DNA from: Cavenderia fasciculata
Lineage: Eukaryota > Evosea > Eumycetozoa > Acytosteliales > Cavenderiaceae
Length of the DNA stretch: 64,000 nucleotides
Assembly (NCBI RefSeq): GCF_000203815.1
Contig: NW_004457734.1
Location: 1,123,233 to 1,187,232, forward strand
Direction: 5' to 3'
Under the pieces are notes generated by a model that ran no database searches, was not told where the DNA came from, and saw nothing but the letters and a program-made list of their open reading frames with translations. Positions 22,101-32,049 of the stretch are shown piece after piece; the first letter of the stretch is position 1, and the number at the start of each line of letters is the position of its first letter. The position numbers and the translations under genes are program-made.

Positions 22101-23920
22101 ATTGATTTGGTAGAACGGCAGCCTCGGTTTCAAACCTTTTGATATCTTTTTTACACTTTTCCTGTGTCTTTTCAGACTCTTCGATACGGTTGGTCTCTTC
22201 TTGGATGATAGATTCACTCTTTTTGATCATTGTCTTTAGATGTTTCTCTTCTTCCTTGTATTTGATGTATTTCTTTTGGAATGCAGCATGCTCGTTTTTA
22301 GTCTTTTGCACCAATCGTTCCAATTCTTCGAGTATACTGTTTTCAGATTTCATCTTGATCTCGCTTTCACGTAGCTTGACTCGACTTGCCTCCATTGAAT
22401 CTCTGACCTTTTTGAGTGCCTCTTCAAAACCTCCTCTCTTGTCCATCAACTTGTTGTTGTTTAGCGTGAAGATGTATCTCTGCAACTGTGCAGCAATACT
22501 CTTGTGAATCAAAAGTTCAGTTTCAATGCGAAGGTATTCCTCTGCCTCGTCCTTGGCCTCTTCCAATCCTCCCAACTCTGTCTCTACTGCCTTGAATCTA
22601 TTCAGTATAGTCGATCTTTCCGCATTCATCTCTTCCACCTTTTTATAGGCTTGTTCAATCTTTTCAACATATTGACTCGACCCAATAATCTCTTCCAAAT
22701 ATTCCAACAATCCATATGAATCTTTTGATGATTGTGCTTTTGGTTGCATTGTTGCAATTTGTTCAACTTCTCCCTAAAATAGAAAAATATAAATAAAAGA
22801 TAAAGGATGTTTTTAATTTCTTTTTCTTTATATTTACTTGTAAAATAATAAATCTATTATATTCCATATCAATTCCTTTACTCTTAAGTAAAACATCAAC
22901 ATCTTCATAGGTTTTTTGTTTTCCATTAATAAAATATTTTGATTGATTACTCTTGTTTGCAGTACGAGTAATCACCATTTTACTATCTGGTACAACTTCA
23001 TATGCTGCTTCTCCAGGCTAAACAAAATTAAAAAAGATTAGAACAAGATGAATCATTTAATTTAATTTAATTTAATTTAAACTTACTCTTTCAATAATAT
23101 CTTGGAAATGAACGGAAACTCTAGCTTCTGTTAAACCTTTGTGAGTTGAAGAGTTGTGAATCAATTCAGAGATCTTGTTGAAACGAATGTTCTTGGCACG
23201 TTCACCAAAGACAAACCGAATAGAATCCAAAACATTTGATTTACCAGAACCATTTGGACCAATCACAGAACTAAAGCATTTGTGGAATGGCCCCAATTCA
23301 ACCTTGCCAGCATACGACTTGAAATTCTCAATCTCTAACTTTTCAATAATCAATCTTCTAATTGGTTGATTACCTGTTGTTTGTACCATTGCTGATGTTG
23401 ATATATTAACTATTTGTTGAGATGACTGTGTTGCATTTGTTATAGTTGTTGTAGTTGTAGTAGTAGATGTAGATGTTTCTTCATCATCATCTTCTTCTAT
23501 TTGTGGTTGTTGAGACGATGAATTAGTTGATGTTGTTGAAGTAGTTGAAGTAGTTGAAGTAGTAGTAGGCGATGATTTAGTTGTATCTTGTGATGAAGCA
23601 GCTTTCTTTTTAGCAGCAGCAGCAGCAGGTGATGGTTTCTTTGCAGCGGCAACTACAGCTGCAACAGTTGATTGTGTAGATGAATTCTTTTGTTTCTTTT
23701 TAGTTCTCTTTTCATCTTCACTATCTATTTCATCTTCTGATTCCTCTTCTTCTTCTGATTGTTCACTGTCAGATGATGATGACTGTGACGACTGTGATGA
23801 AGATGCATCATCATCATCTTGATCAGAAGTATCTATTGATTGTTCATCTTCACTTTCCTCCTCTTCTTGTACAATCTTCTTTTTATTATTTTGTTGTGAG
23901 TTGTTTGTCTTGCTACTCAT
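19143..23920 (-). CDS. smc4: SMC4, condensin ATPase subunit
   Basis: Core ATPase of condensin, which pairs with SMC2 to compact mitotic chromosomes. Seven exons (23087-23920, 22838-23017, 21482-22773, 20618-21386, 20135-20541, 19600-20065, 19143-19523) join in phase to 1442 aa. An acidic, Ser/Thr-rich N-terminal 190 residues precedes the head: KLEIENFKSYAGKVELGPFH, then Walker A GPNGSGKS and the SMC4-type LIHNSSTHK. Two long coiled coils flank the hinge (GELPGIHGRLGDLGAID; GGGNRVARGAMGSK). The C-terminal head has signature LSGGEK (exon 6) and Walker B PLYFMDEIDAALD (exon 7), followed by an Asn/Gln tail. The spacing and GPFH...HNS motifs favour SMC4 over SMC1-3. Confidence 0.96.
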
Positions 23921-24517
23921 GTCTACTTATCTATACAATACATTAAACTAATGAGATACTTTGTCAAATGCTATTCGCCCGCTCTTATTTCCTCAAAGTT
24001 TAAAAAAAAAAGGAGGGAAAACCAATAACCAAATTAAATTCATTGTTCTCAGAAAACTCTATACATATACTCCGTCACACATGTTATATTAATCTCGAAA
24101 CTAATGATGGATAATAATTATCATGATTGATATTATTCAAACATTATAATATGATTATACCAAGTAGTATACTATAGTTTAGGCTTGGTTCATCAAAATT
24201 TCTGATGTGCTATGTTATTAAATTTTACTGTGAGTCATTAAGTTTCGGTGAATTTCGAGTCATAGTTTAATAGTCAGCAATCAAACATTCATGTAGAGTT
24301 TAGAATGGTGAAATGGGGAAGATCTCCTCACCCCTTTCTTAGTGACTCGATCATAAAGCACAACAACAGCAACTATAAATAATCAACATGTTTAATCGAT
24401 AATATCATCAAATCATTCAATACAATCAATATATATACATATATATAATACATATACTAAAGCAACCAACAACAACAATACAACCAACAAATATACATTT
24501 ACTAAATCAATCAAACA
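23921..24517. promoter_or_regulatory. Divergent smc4 / arfA1 promoter
   Basis: From about 24181 onward the sequence is repeated in inverted orientation upstream of ArfA2 (to about 59455). Conserved blocks include TGAGTCATTAAG near 24232, TTTCGAGTCATAG near 24253, and AGTGACTCGATCATAAAGCA near 24342. The smc4-proximal part has an A-rich tract near 24001. These conserved blocks are the best candidates for Arf promoter elements. Confidence 0.5.
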
Positions 24518-25230
24518 ATGGGATTAATCTTATCATTATTATCAAACTTTGGCATTGGAAAAGGAAAACAATATCGTATATTGATGATCGGTTTAGATGC
24601 AGCTGGAAAGACAACACTATTATATCGTTTAAAACTTGGTGAAGTCGTTACTACTATACCTACTATTGGTTTCAATGTTGAATCTGTAGAATACAAGTAT
24701 GTATAAATCGATTTAATATTATCTATCAACCAAACTATTATTTAACATTTATCAACATTTACTAATCCTATATTGTATTCTATTATTTACTTTTTTTTTT
24801 TTTAGAAATGTAAACTTTACAGTATGGGATGTTGGAGGCCAAAACAAAATTAGACCATTGTGGAGACATTATTATTCTGGAACATCGGCTGTTATATTTG
24901 TCGTTGATTCAGCTGATAGAGAAAGAGTAGAAGAGGCAAAAGAAGAGTTGATGAATGCTATCAACGATGATGAATTGAGAGATTCAGTGTTACTTATTAT
25001 GGCCAATAAGATGGATGATCCAAATGCACTATCAGTGGCACAATTAACCGATCAATTGGGATTACATAGTCTTAAAAGAAAATGGTATATGCAACCAACA
25101 GTTGCTACTAGAGGTGATGGTATTTATGAAGGTTTGGATTGGTTAAATAATACTCTTAAAAATCAACAATCAAAATAATAATAATATTTAATAATAATAA
25201 AATAAACTTGTACATATATAATAAATAATT
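24181..25230 (+). repeat. Duplicated segment A, copy 1 (inverted partner 58430-59455)
   Basis: About 1 kb that includes upstream region, both exons and 3' flank of ArfA1. It is matched in reverse complement at about 58430-59455. Exons and promoter blocks are nearly identical. The intron and AT-rich flanks differ by small indels, which implies a fairly recent duplication with selection on coding and promoter parts. Confidence 0.9.
24518..25178 (+). CDS. Arf1-like small GTPase, copy A1
   Basis: ADP-ribosylation factor for COPI and Golgi membrane traffic. Exons 24518-24696 and 24806-25178 give 183 aa. Gly2 for myristoylation ([12 protein letters not shown]), P-loop GLDAAGKTT, switch I PTIGFN, switch [19 protein letters not shown], and NKMD are present. 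The last specificity motif reads VATRG where Arf1 has CATSG. Compared with A2 (58487-59124) only about four residues differ: Tyr/Phe before the intron, Val/Ile after it, Asn/His after the catalytic Gln, and Ser/Pro near the end. It is the first of four Arf genes in the window. Confidence 0.95.
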
Positions 25231-25514
25231 TAATTAAAATGACCATAACGGTTTGTGTTCTTTCCTCTTAAAATGAACATTAATACCTTGAAAACCAAAT
25301 AAATAGATTAAAACCCAACTTGCAAGTTGACTCATTCATTCTCTTATTTGCTTTCATAGTAACAGTAATATAAAAGTTAATATAATATAAAATTTATTAA
25401 AAAGGTAGGCAGATAGTGAGTGTATATTATTTATTCTTTCTTTGATATTTTTTAATTAATTAAATTTTTTTTGTTTTCTATACATTAACACTTCATACAC
25501 AACAGAACCCAGCA
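25179..25514. other. Spacer between ArfA1 and the EF-hand relic
   Basis: AT-rich; homology to the ArfA2 flank ends near 25230. A possible splice acceptor (ACAACAG) lies at about 25498-25504, so an upstream non-coding or short exon of the EF-hand relic cannot be excluded. Confidence 0.4.
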
Positions 25515-25996
25515 ATGAATCCTCAAATGTCAGATCTTGAATTCAGCTTTAAGGCTTATGACTATGATCGTAATGGAAAGGTCGATGTCGAAAACCTAGA
25601 GAGTGTTATGCTAAATGCCGGTTTGTTCTTGTCTCCTAGAAAGAATTTGATTTAACCTTCGCTGATAACCTTTACAACAAATACAAAAAAATAATTAATG
25701 AAACACCCAAACCTGTTGTTACCATGGGTACAATGCTCAAAGATAAGGTAAAGGATGGTTTCATTTCAGAGTCTGATGTTATTGATGTTGATGGAAATCT
25801 AGACGAGGTTTGTAATCTTTTACAAAAAAAATATCAAATAATCATAATTAATACCAAATATAATAATTATCATTGTTTCTTGTTACCGGTAACTTTATCC
25901 ATTAATATGATATTCTAGACACATGAATTCTTAAAGAGATTTAAAATCACTGATGGAAAAATTAAATATTCCGAATTTGAAGTGGAGTTCAATTAG
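25515..25996 (+). pseudogene. EF-hand calcium-binding protein relic
   Basis: An ATG opens 35 codons with a clear EF-hand loop (FKAYDYDRNGKVDVENLESV), as in dictyostelid CBP-type proteins. The frame then fails near 25620-25660. There, a GTTTGT...CCTAG stretch of only 19 nt looks like a shrunken intron, but its removal does not restore phase. A shifted frame resumes as KEFDLTFADNLYNKYKK, continues through DGFISESDVIDVDGNLDE, and splices at GTTTGTAATC (25809-25919) to HEFLKRFKITDGKIKYSEFE and a stop. At least one frame break plus loss of most of an intron suggests a decayed gene. A sequencing error or a very short intron are alternatives. Confidence 0.6.
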
Positions 25997-26073
25997 GAAT
26001 TCCCTGGTTTCTAAACATTTGTTTATTGACATCATCTTTCTATCACCTAATTGACTCGGTGGAAAGAGGCGTA

Positions 26074-26703
26074 ATGGCTGAGCACCAAATAATCTATAGT
26101 TTGGGTAAATACCTTTTAAAGTTTGAGGGTTTACAAGAGGCTTATTTCAAGCACCGAAATCCCACCAAAGAGATCCAACATATTGCAACGATCGAGTATC
26201 TTGGTGCCTGGAGCGTCACCTCCCACCTAATCTTCAAATTAATGCAACTTAGGCGAATTGGACCCGACGATTTTCCCGGGTTAAAAGGAATATTTGAGAT
26301 ATTAAGCAAGGACATACAAAAAGCAAAGAATAGGAAATATGCAAAGAGTTTTTATCCAAAAATGGCAGTCTTTGGTGGCTCTATTTTATATATTATGAAA
26401 CGATGTCGAATATCAAAGATGCGTTTCGACAAGGATTGGTTCAAGTTGGAACATGCTGAATCCATAATGGTATATGTTATTGATTTGGTACACCACCCAT
26501 ACAATTTCGGACTTACCTTTTCAGAAAAGATGCTCATGGTCATCGAAAGAATAATGGAGTTCATCGAACATTACATATCGTTTGTTCATATTGTGATTTG
26601 TGAAGGGTTCGATACTGTCGAACTAACCAGATATCAAATGCGTGTTGTTCGTGATAACATTGCAAAGAAACGAGTTATACACAATCCTTTTAATAAACAA
26701 TAA
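26074..26703 (+). CDS. Hypothetical protein, possibly a fragment
   Basis: An open frame of 209 codons from the first ATG; the frame is open for at least another 25 codons upstream without an ATG, so it may be the 3' exon of a larger or broken gene. The protein is helical and rich in Phe, Ile, Met and Lys, with no low-complexity run, signal peptide or clear membrane helix. Segments such as KMAVFGGSILYIMKRC and a repeated hydrophobic/charged spacing suggest a folded alpha-helical domain. I do not recognise a family. It sits between the EF-hand relic and ArfB1, inside the rearranged Arf region, so it may be non-functional debris. Confidence 0.5.
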   Translation: MAEHQIIYSLGKYLLKFEGLQEAYFKHRNPTKEIQHIATIEYLGAWSVTSHLIFKLMQLRRIGPDDFPGLKGIFEILSKDIQKAKNRKYAKSFYPKMAVFGGSILYIMKRCRISKMRFDKDWFKLEHAESIMVYVIDLVHHPYNFGLTFSEKMLMVIERIMEFIEHYISFVHIVICEGFDTVELTRYQMRVVRDNIAKKRVIHNPFNKQ

Positions 26704-26804
26704 CAATATTGTATTTACAATTAATTTATAGATAGGAAAGATAATTATTATTAATATTAATAATATTATTATATTTTTAGAAAAATTAAAAAGATCTCTG
26801 ACCA

Positions 26805-27725
26805 AGGTTTCTCATTAATTTCGATTCGTTGTAATGACAATGAGTCATTAGCATTACTCGATACTTGTTTGTGTATAAATGATCAAATAACAATCATTTA
26901 ACTGACCTCCCTTTCGACACTCTCGCATTATACTCCTCGCCATCAATATATATATTGTTGAAAGAAGATAGATAGACCTACCTAGGTATTCTAGAATGGG
27001 ATTAATCTATTCATTATTATCAAACTTTGGAAACAAAGAAAGAAATCATCGTATATTGATGCTTGGAATAGATGCAGCTGGAAAGACAACACTATTATAT
27101 CATATGAAACTTGGTGAACCGGTTACTACTATACCTACTATTGGTTTCAATGTTGAAACGATTCAACTTGCATCAAACGCCGTCCTAACTATATGGGACG
27201 TGAGCGGTGGATGTCCTGCATTGGTATGGTCTGATTAGATTAGATTAGAATGGAAATGATGGAGAAATGATTCATTCTAGTATGCACACCCACTAACTAT
27301 ATGTCTTTTATTTATATTAGTGGAAATATTATTTAGAATCAACTGATGCACTTATTTATGTTGTTGATGCATCCGATAGAGATAGATTGGAAGAAACTAC
27401 ACAACACATGATGAATCTATTGGCAAATGAAGCACTAAAAAACATTGTACTATTGGTATTGGCAAACAAGGCAGACTTGAATGATGCAATATCATCGTCT
27501 CAATTGGCCAATGAAATGGGTTTATATTCACTCGATATCAAATGGCATATACAATCGACCGTTGCTACCACTGGTCAAGGTATTTCACAAGGTTTGGAAT
27601 GGCTCAATAATATTCTTCAAAAATTACCATCCCATATTTACTAATTAAACAATAGACCAATACTATCTTGTACATTATAATATAATACGAACAAATAATA
27701 ATAATAATTTATTATTATTATTTCT
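26805..27725 (+). repeat. Duplicated segment B, copy 1 (inverted partner 37055-37955)
   Basis: About 0.9 kb with promoter, both exons and 3' flank of ArfB1, repeated in reverse complement around ArfB2. The promoter block from about 26815 to 26940 (containing AATGAGTCATTAGCATTACT) is almost unchanged. Copy 1 carries about 45 extra bases just before the start codon. Confidence 0.9.
26996..27644 (+). CDS. Aberrant Arf-like GTPase, copy B1
   Basis: Exons 26996-27223 and 27321-27644 encode 183 aa. N-terminal Gly2, P-loop GIDAAGKTT and PTIGFN are as in Arf, and NKAD and a VATTG motif are present. Switch II reads [14 protein letters not shown] instead of [16 protein letters not shown]. The catalytic Gln is replaced and two residues are missing, so GTP hydrolysis should be impaired. 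An alternative donor (GTGAGC just after WD) would remove VSGGCPAL but would still not restore the motif. The intron position differs from ArfA, although exon 1 is nearly identical to ArfA at DNA level. The inverted copy B2 shares the same switch II. Confidence 0.88.
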
Positions 27726-28067
27726 TTCCTTTCTTTTCAATTAAACTTTTATGAACTGTACCATCGGTAGACATACCTTCGATCACGAGGTTTGGGTTGG
27801 TTAAATAATACTCTTAAAAATCAATCAGAATAATAATATATTACTTGGTTTTCTTTTTTTGATAAATTATAATATTTATTATCTTTATTCTTGAGATGAT
27901 GGAGACCACAGAATAATTGTGGTAGGTATATATTATTATTATTATAATATTTATTATTATTATTATTATTATTTACAAGTGTACATGTTTGTTTGTTTGT
28001 TCAATAGTTTTCGGTTGGTGTTTATTTATTTAGTAGTATCATCAGTCAGTCTCGCTCATCCTCCAAT
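27645..28067. other. 3' flank of ArfB1 with Arf fragment and ATT repeats
   Basis: Homology to the ArfB2 flank ends near 27725. An ArfA fragment follows at 27788-27838, then ATT/TTA repeats at about 27931-27974. No other feature is seen. Confidence 0.5.
27788..27838 (+). pseudogene. Fragment of ArfA 3' end
   Basis: About 50 bp matching the last codons and stop region of ArfA1 (25129-25180): the DNA for [12 protein letters not shown], here reading Gly-Leu-Gly-Trp-Leu-Asn-Asn, then the AATAATAAT tail. No other part of the gene is present. It marks an additional, decayed ArfA copy or a recombination scar directly downstream of ArfB1. Confidence 0.75.
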
Positions 28068-29656
28068 TTATTCCTCACCTACTTCAACGTCACCTGATTC
28101 ATCGTCTTCGCCACTACTACTGATACTACCGCTACTACTATTCATATGAATTGATTTTTGATTTATATTTTCTTCCAAGTAACCGTTGTTGTTGTTGTTA
28201 TTGTTAGTATTTCGCCCTCCTTTTCTTTTTTTGATTGGTGGTTGTATGTGATTATTATTATTATTATTAGTATTTTGATTATTATTATGATTATTAATAT
28301 TAGTATTATGATTAGTAGTTTTAACATCTCCATCATTATATCTTTTTCCACCACTACCAAATAATTTATCACTTAGTAATTGGATAGGATTTTGTTGTTG
28401 TTGTTGTTGTTGATGTTGATGTTGAGATGATTTGTCGTTGTTATTATTATTATCACTATTATCCTTATTATTGCCAACATTTTGATTGGGTGACGTATTG
28501 GCAGAATTTGGATTGAGATTAATCAATTCAGTTGCAACTATATTTTGAATCATTGATGGTGACGTTATTGTTGTTGCTGTTGTACCATTTGAACTTTCAT
28601 TAATTGATTGATTTTGAATTTGTTGTGATTGTTGTTGTTGTTGTTGAGAAGAAGATGATTTTTTTCTTTGATCAACATCTTCAAAAACTATTCCTTTAAA
28701 TGTCTTTCCATTGATACTAGTCTCTACAATTAATCCAGGTCCATTTACATTTCCTCTGAAATAAACTGTTGCACTATAACAAGGTGTTGTTTCAAAATTA
28801 CCAGACAAATGTCCATTAAAGAATCCTATAATAAATAAACAAATGGTTAATAAACTATATTCCATTTCATTATATTATATTTACCAGGTTCTTTATCAAA
28901 TTTTGAAATTATAGATTGATATTGTTCTCTAATGTTTTGGAAGTGAAGTGCACTTTCATTGCTAGAGATAATATCGATCATTGTATTATTACTATTACTA
29001 TCCTTTGTTGTATGGGTGTTGTTGGAAAGAGCCAATGCCTTTTTGGATACATATTGTTTTTTGGTTGGTGTTGGAGTTTGAACTTGTGCTACTTCTCCTC
29101 CAACATTATTGGTCGTTGTTGTTGTTGGTAGAGATACGACAGCAGCAGCAGCAGCAGCAGCAGTAGTAATAGCCAATGAAGAAGAAGGTTGACAAATTTC
29201 ATTTGATATTTGTTGGGTCGAGGAAGAAGAAGAAGATAGTTGTCTCAACTTTTTACTTTCAGTTTGTTGACGAATATAACATTTTTTACATTTATAGGAT
29301 CGGTTGTAAAACTCTGATATTGGGAGGTTATCTGGTTTAGTGCCCCACCAAGCTTCATGATTGGGATGTGAGCAAGTTTGGAGGCCAGTCGAGTTGGAGG
29401 TAGGGGTTGGAATCGATCCATTTGAATTTTTAAGACTACCGCTGTTGTTTTGAGGAACAGATGAAGATGACGATGATAATGATGAACCAGATGGATTGTG
29501 GTGGTTGTTGGTATTATCTGGAACCTCACGTGGTGATTCTGGTGATGAATGAACACTATCAGCTGATCGATGTGTTGGCATTACCAAATCATTGTTGAAT
29601 CCTCCACCAGCATCTCCATTGGACACAACCATTTCAGTATTTGATTCCATCATCAT
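28068..29656 (-). CDS. Unknown nuclear protein with Cys/His motif
   Basis: Two exons (28885-29656, 28068-28825) encode 509 aa. Residues about 93-132 hold a compact Cys/His motif: CSHPNHEAWWGTKPD, then YNRSYKCKKCYIRQ, a likely zinc site resembling the small zinc ribbons seen beside HNH-type motifs. Straddling the splice is a second ordered region (residues about 255-305) with FFNGHLSGNFETTPCYSATV and NGPGLIVETSINGKTFKG, which looks like a beta-rich domain I cannot name. The rest is Ser, Asn, Gln and Thr runs, plus PPIKKRKGGR (a likely nuclear signal) near residue 455 and an acidic end. A transcription or chromatin role is inferred only from the basic signal and composition. Confidence 0.78.
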
Positions 29657-30916
29657 TGTTTAGTAGTAGGTAGTTTGGAATAAATCGTAGTTTTGATTGA
29701 ATTATAATAAATAAATAATGACTATTAATCTTTTCTTGGGTATTTTTGATTTATAATAAAAAAAAAAAAAAAAAAGAAGTCTTTTAAATTTAGAATGTAC
29801 AAAAAAAAAAAAACAGGACAAGTAAAATTAAAATAAGAAGTTATAATTAATATATATATATAATTTAATTTAATTTAGTTGTAATATGGTGGTTGTTATA
29901 ATATGGGTGGTTGCGGTAGGTGGGTGGTTGTTGTTGTTGTTGTTGTTCAGGATGCGTTAGTATGGAAAAGAAATAAAATAAAAAAGATGATCTTTAGAGA
30001 TGAAATTTAATAAAGAATACAATGGAATGGGGAAAAATGAAAATGGTGGAATGAATTGTAGAATAACAATGAGATGGGAGGAAAATTGCACAATTGTGCT
30101 TCGGTAGTTTATAAAAACTATAACATCAACTTCAATTTATAAATATAAATATGTATCGATATTTATATTAGGGCAAAAATTAATTAAAAAAAGAACCAGT
30201 TTGTTTGGTTGTGATAGAAAAAAAAAAAAAAAATTTTGATGTGGTTGAATCAAAAACAATAAAAAATTTTTGATTGATGGATTGATGAAATGTGCCTCTC
30301 TAGATTGTTTGTCAGTCTTGTCTCTTAATCTAATCTAGATTTAACCACACTAGAATTGATTCTCTATTATTTGTTTGTTTGATTGTTTGGAACTGGAGAG
30401 GGCAAGAGAGGTAGGTGTTGCTTTTGCAACAAAGGGGTGGTCAGGTGATTGATAGATTGATTTATGAGTTGGTTGGTTGGTTTGGTTTGGGTTGGGTTGA
30501 TCAAGTATAAAGATCAATGAGTTGTGAAGATTGTTTGTTGTATTGTATTGTCTACTGCGGTTTGTTTGTCTTCTATAGATTGTGATGATATATTTATTAG
30601 AGAATGAATGTTGTTGTTTAATTAATAACAAAAAAAAAAAAATTCAATCAAATTTTTGTCTAAGGGTATTTTTTTTTTTTTTTTGTTCCGGATTTTTTTT
30701 TTTTTTTTTTCTACAATTTTGAACTTCGAAAATTGAGGGTTGAGTCATCCTCTCCTCACCTCAGCTGTCAAACTGTGATGATCATCACAAAACTTGAACA
30801 ATTTGATTCTCTTCATATTAGTAGTCGACTCTATATTTATACATACATACATTCACAGAGAGATAGTTTAGTTTAGTTGTATAAAAACACTACACACATA
30901 TAGATAAGAGAGAGAG
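29657..30916. other. 1.26-kb divergent spacer
   Basis: Homopolymer A and T runs (29758-29775, 30670-30681, 30694-30709), a GTT/GTG repeat near 29925-29948 and TATA-like sequence at about 30830-30845. No coding exon seen. The last 150 bp with ATACATACATAC and AGAGAGAG is the likely p24 leader. Confidence 0.5.
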
Positions 30917-31721
30917 ATGTATATCAAAGCACAATTCTTAATGCTATGCTTCTTGTTGGTTGCACTTGTTGGTCATTATCAAGTCGATGCCTTCTCATTC
31001 AAGGTGTCGGCCAAGGTCGAAGAATGTATCTTTGAAGAGATTGAAGCCGACATTTCCTACACGGTCATGTTCCAAGTCACACAAGGAGGTTTCAACGATA
31101 TCGACTTTACCATCATCACACCAGACAAGCGTGTCCAATACCAAGGACAACGTGAGACTGAAGGCACAAAGACCTTTATGTCTAGCGTTGCCGGTGTCTA
31201 CAGATTCTGTTTCTCCAACAAGATGTCTTCTCTTACTGACAAGGTAGTCAGTTTCATGGTTGTAAAGGGTGAAACTACCCCAATGACTGAATACGCAAAG
31301 AAGGGTAAATATATATATTAGAGATAGAGATATAGAGATAAAGATATATATAACAACTCACATAATGGATGATAATTAACAACTTTAATATATTTATAAA
31401 TCTATAGGTGATGTTGGTACCCTCGAAAGATTGATCATTGCTTTATCAGACAGTGTTCAAGCCGTCAAATCAGAACAAAACTATTTCAGAATGAGAGAAG
31501 CCGTTCATAGAAACAGTAAGACATACAAACCAACTATATTCAACCAACTGTGATATACATCATATTAATATATTTATATCTATCGATCAATTATAGCTGC
31601 TGAATCAACCAACAGAAGAGTATTATGGTGGTCTGTTTTCGAAACTTTCATCTTGATTGCTATGAGTGTATGGCAAATCTACTATCTTCGTAGATTCTTT
31701 GAAGTCAAGCGTGCTGTATAA
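30917..31721 (+). CDS. p24 cargo receptor, TMED2/p24-beta type
   Basis: Type I membrane protein of COPII/COPI vesicles between ER and Golgi. Three exons (30917-31304, 31408-31515, 31597-31721) give 206 aa, the standard p24 length. A signal peptide ends near residue 25. The GOLD domain has the conserved Cys pair (EECIFEEI and RFCFSNKM). A coiled stretch (EQNYFRMREAVHRN) precedes the helix FETFILIAMSVWQIYYL. The cytosolic tail RRFFEVKRAV has the FF (COPII) and basic motifs of the beta subfamily (TMED2). GC-rich well-biased codons suggest strong expression. Confidence 0.95.
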
Positions 31722-32049
31722 ATATATTAAGTTAATACATACATAAAATAATATATATAAACAAAAAAAACAAAAATCATTATTATTTTAAACACAAACA
31801 TAGGATTGATTGATTAATAATATATAAGTACTTATACTTTTACTTTTAATTATGTATTATTATTGATATTATTTAAATCATCGCGAATTAATTAATTTTA
31901 TTTGATTATATCTTTTATATATTTGTGTTTTGTATCTATGTCTATGTCTGTGTCTGTGGGTTTAACTATTTTAAAATATTATCCTTTTGTATCCAATTTT
32001 AATAATTATTATTATTATTATTAATATTATTATTATTATTGTTTTCTCT
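31722..32049. other. AT-rich convergent spacer
   Basis: 3' flanks of the p24 and kelch genes; ATT repeat at about 32007-32039. Nothing else recognised. Confidence 0.6.

Noticed and set aside
25990-26073. Extended start of the unknown ORF before 26074
   Set aside because: The frame is open but lacks ATG; a non-ATG start is not supportable, so the first ATG was used and possible truncation noted.
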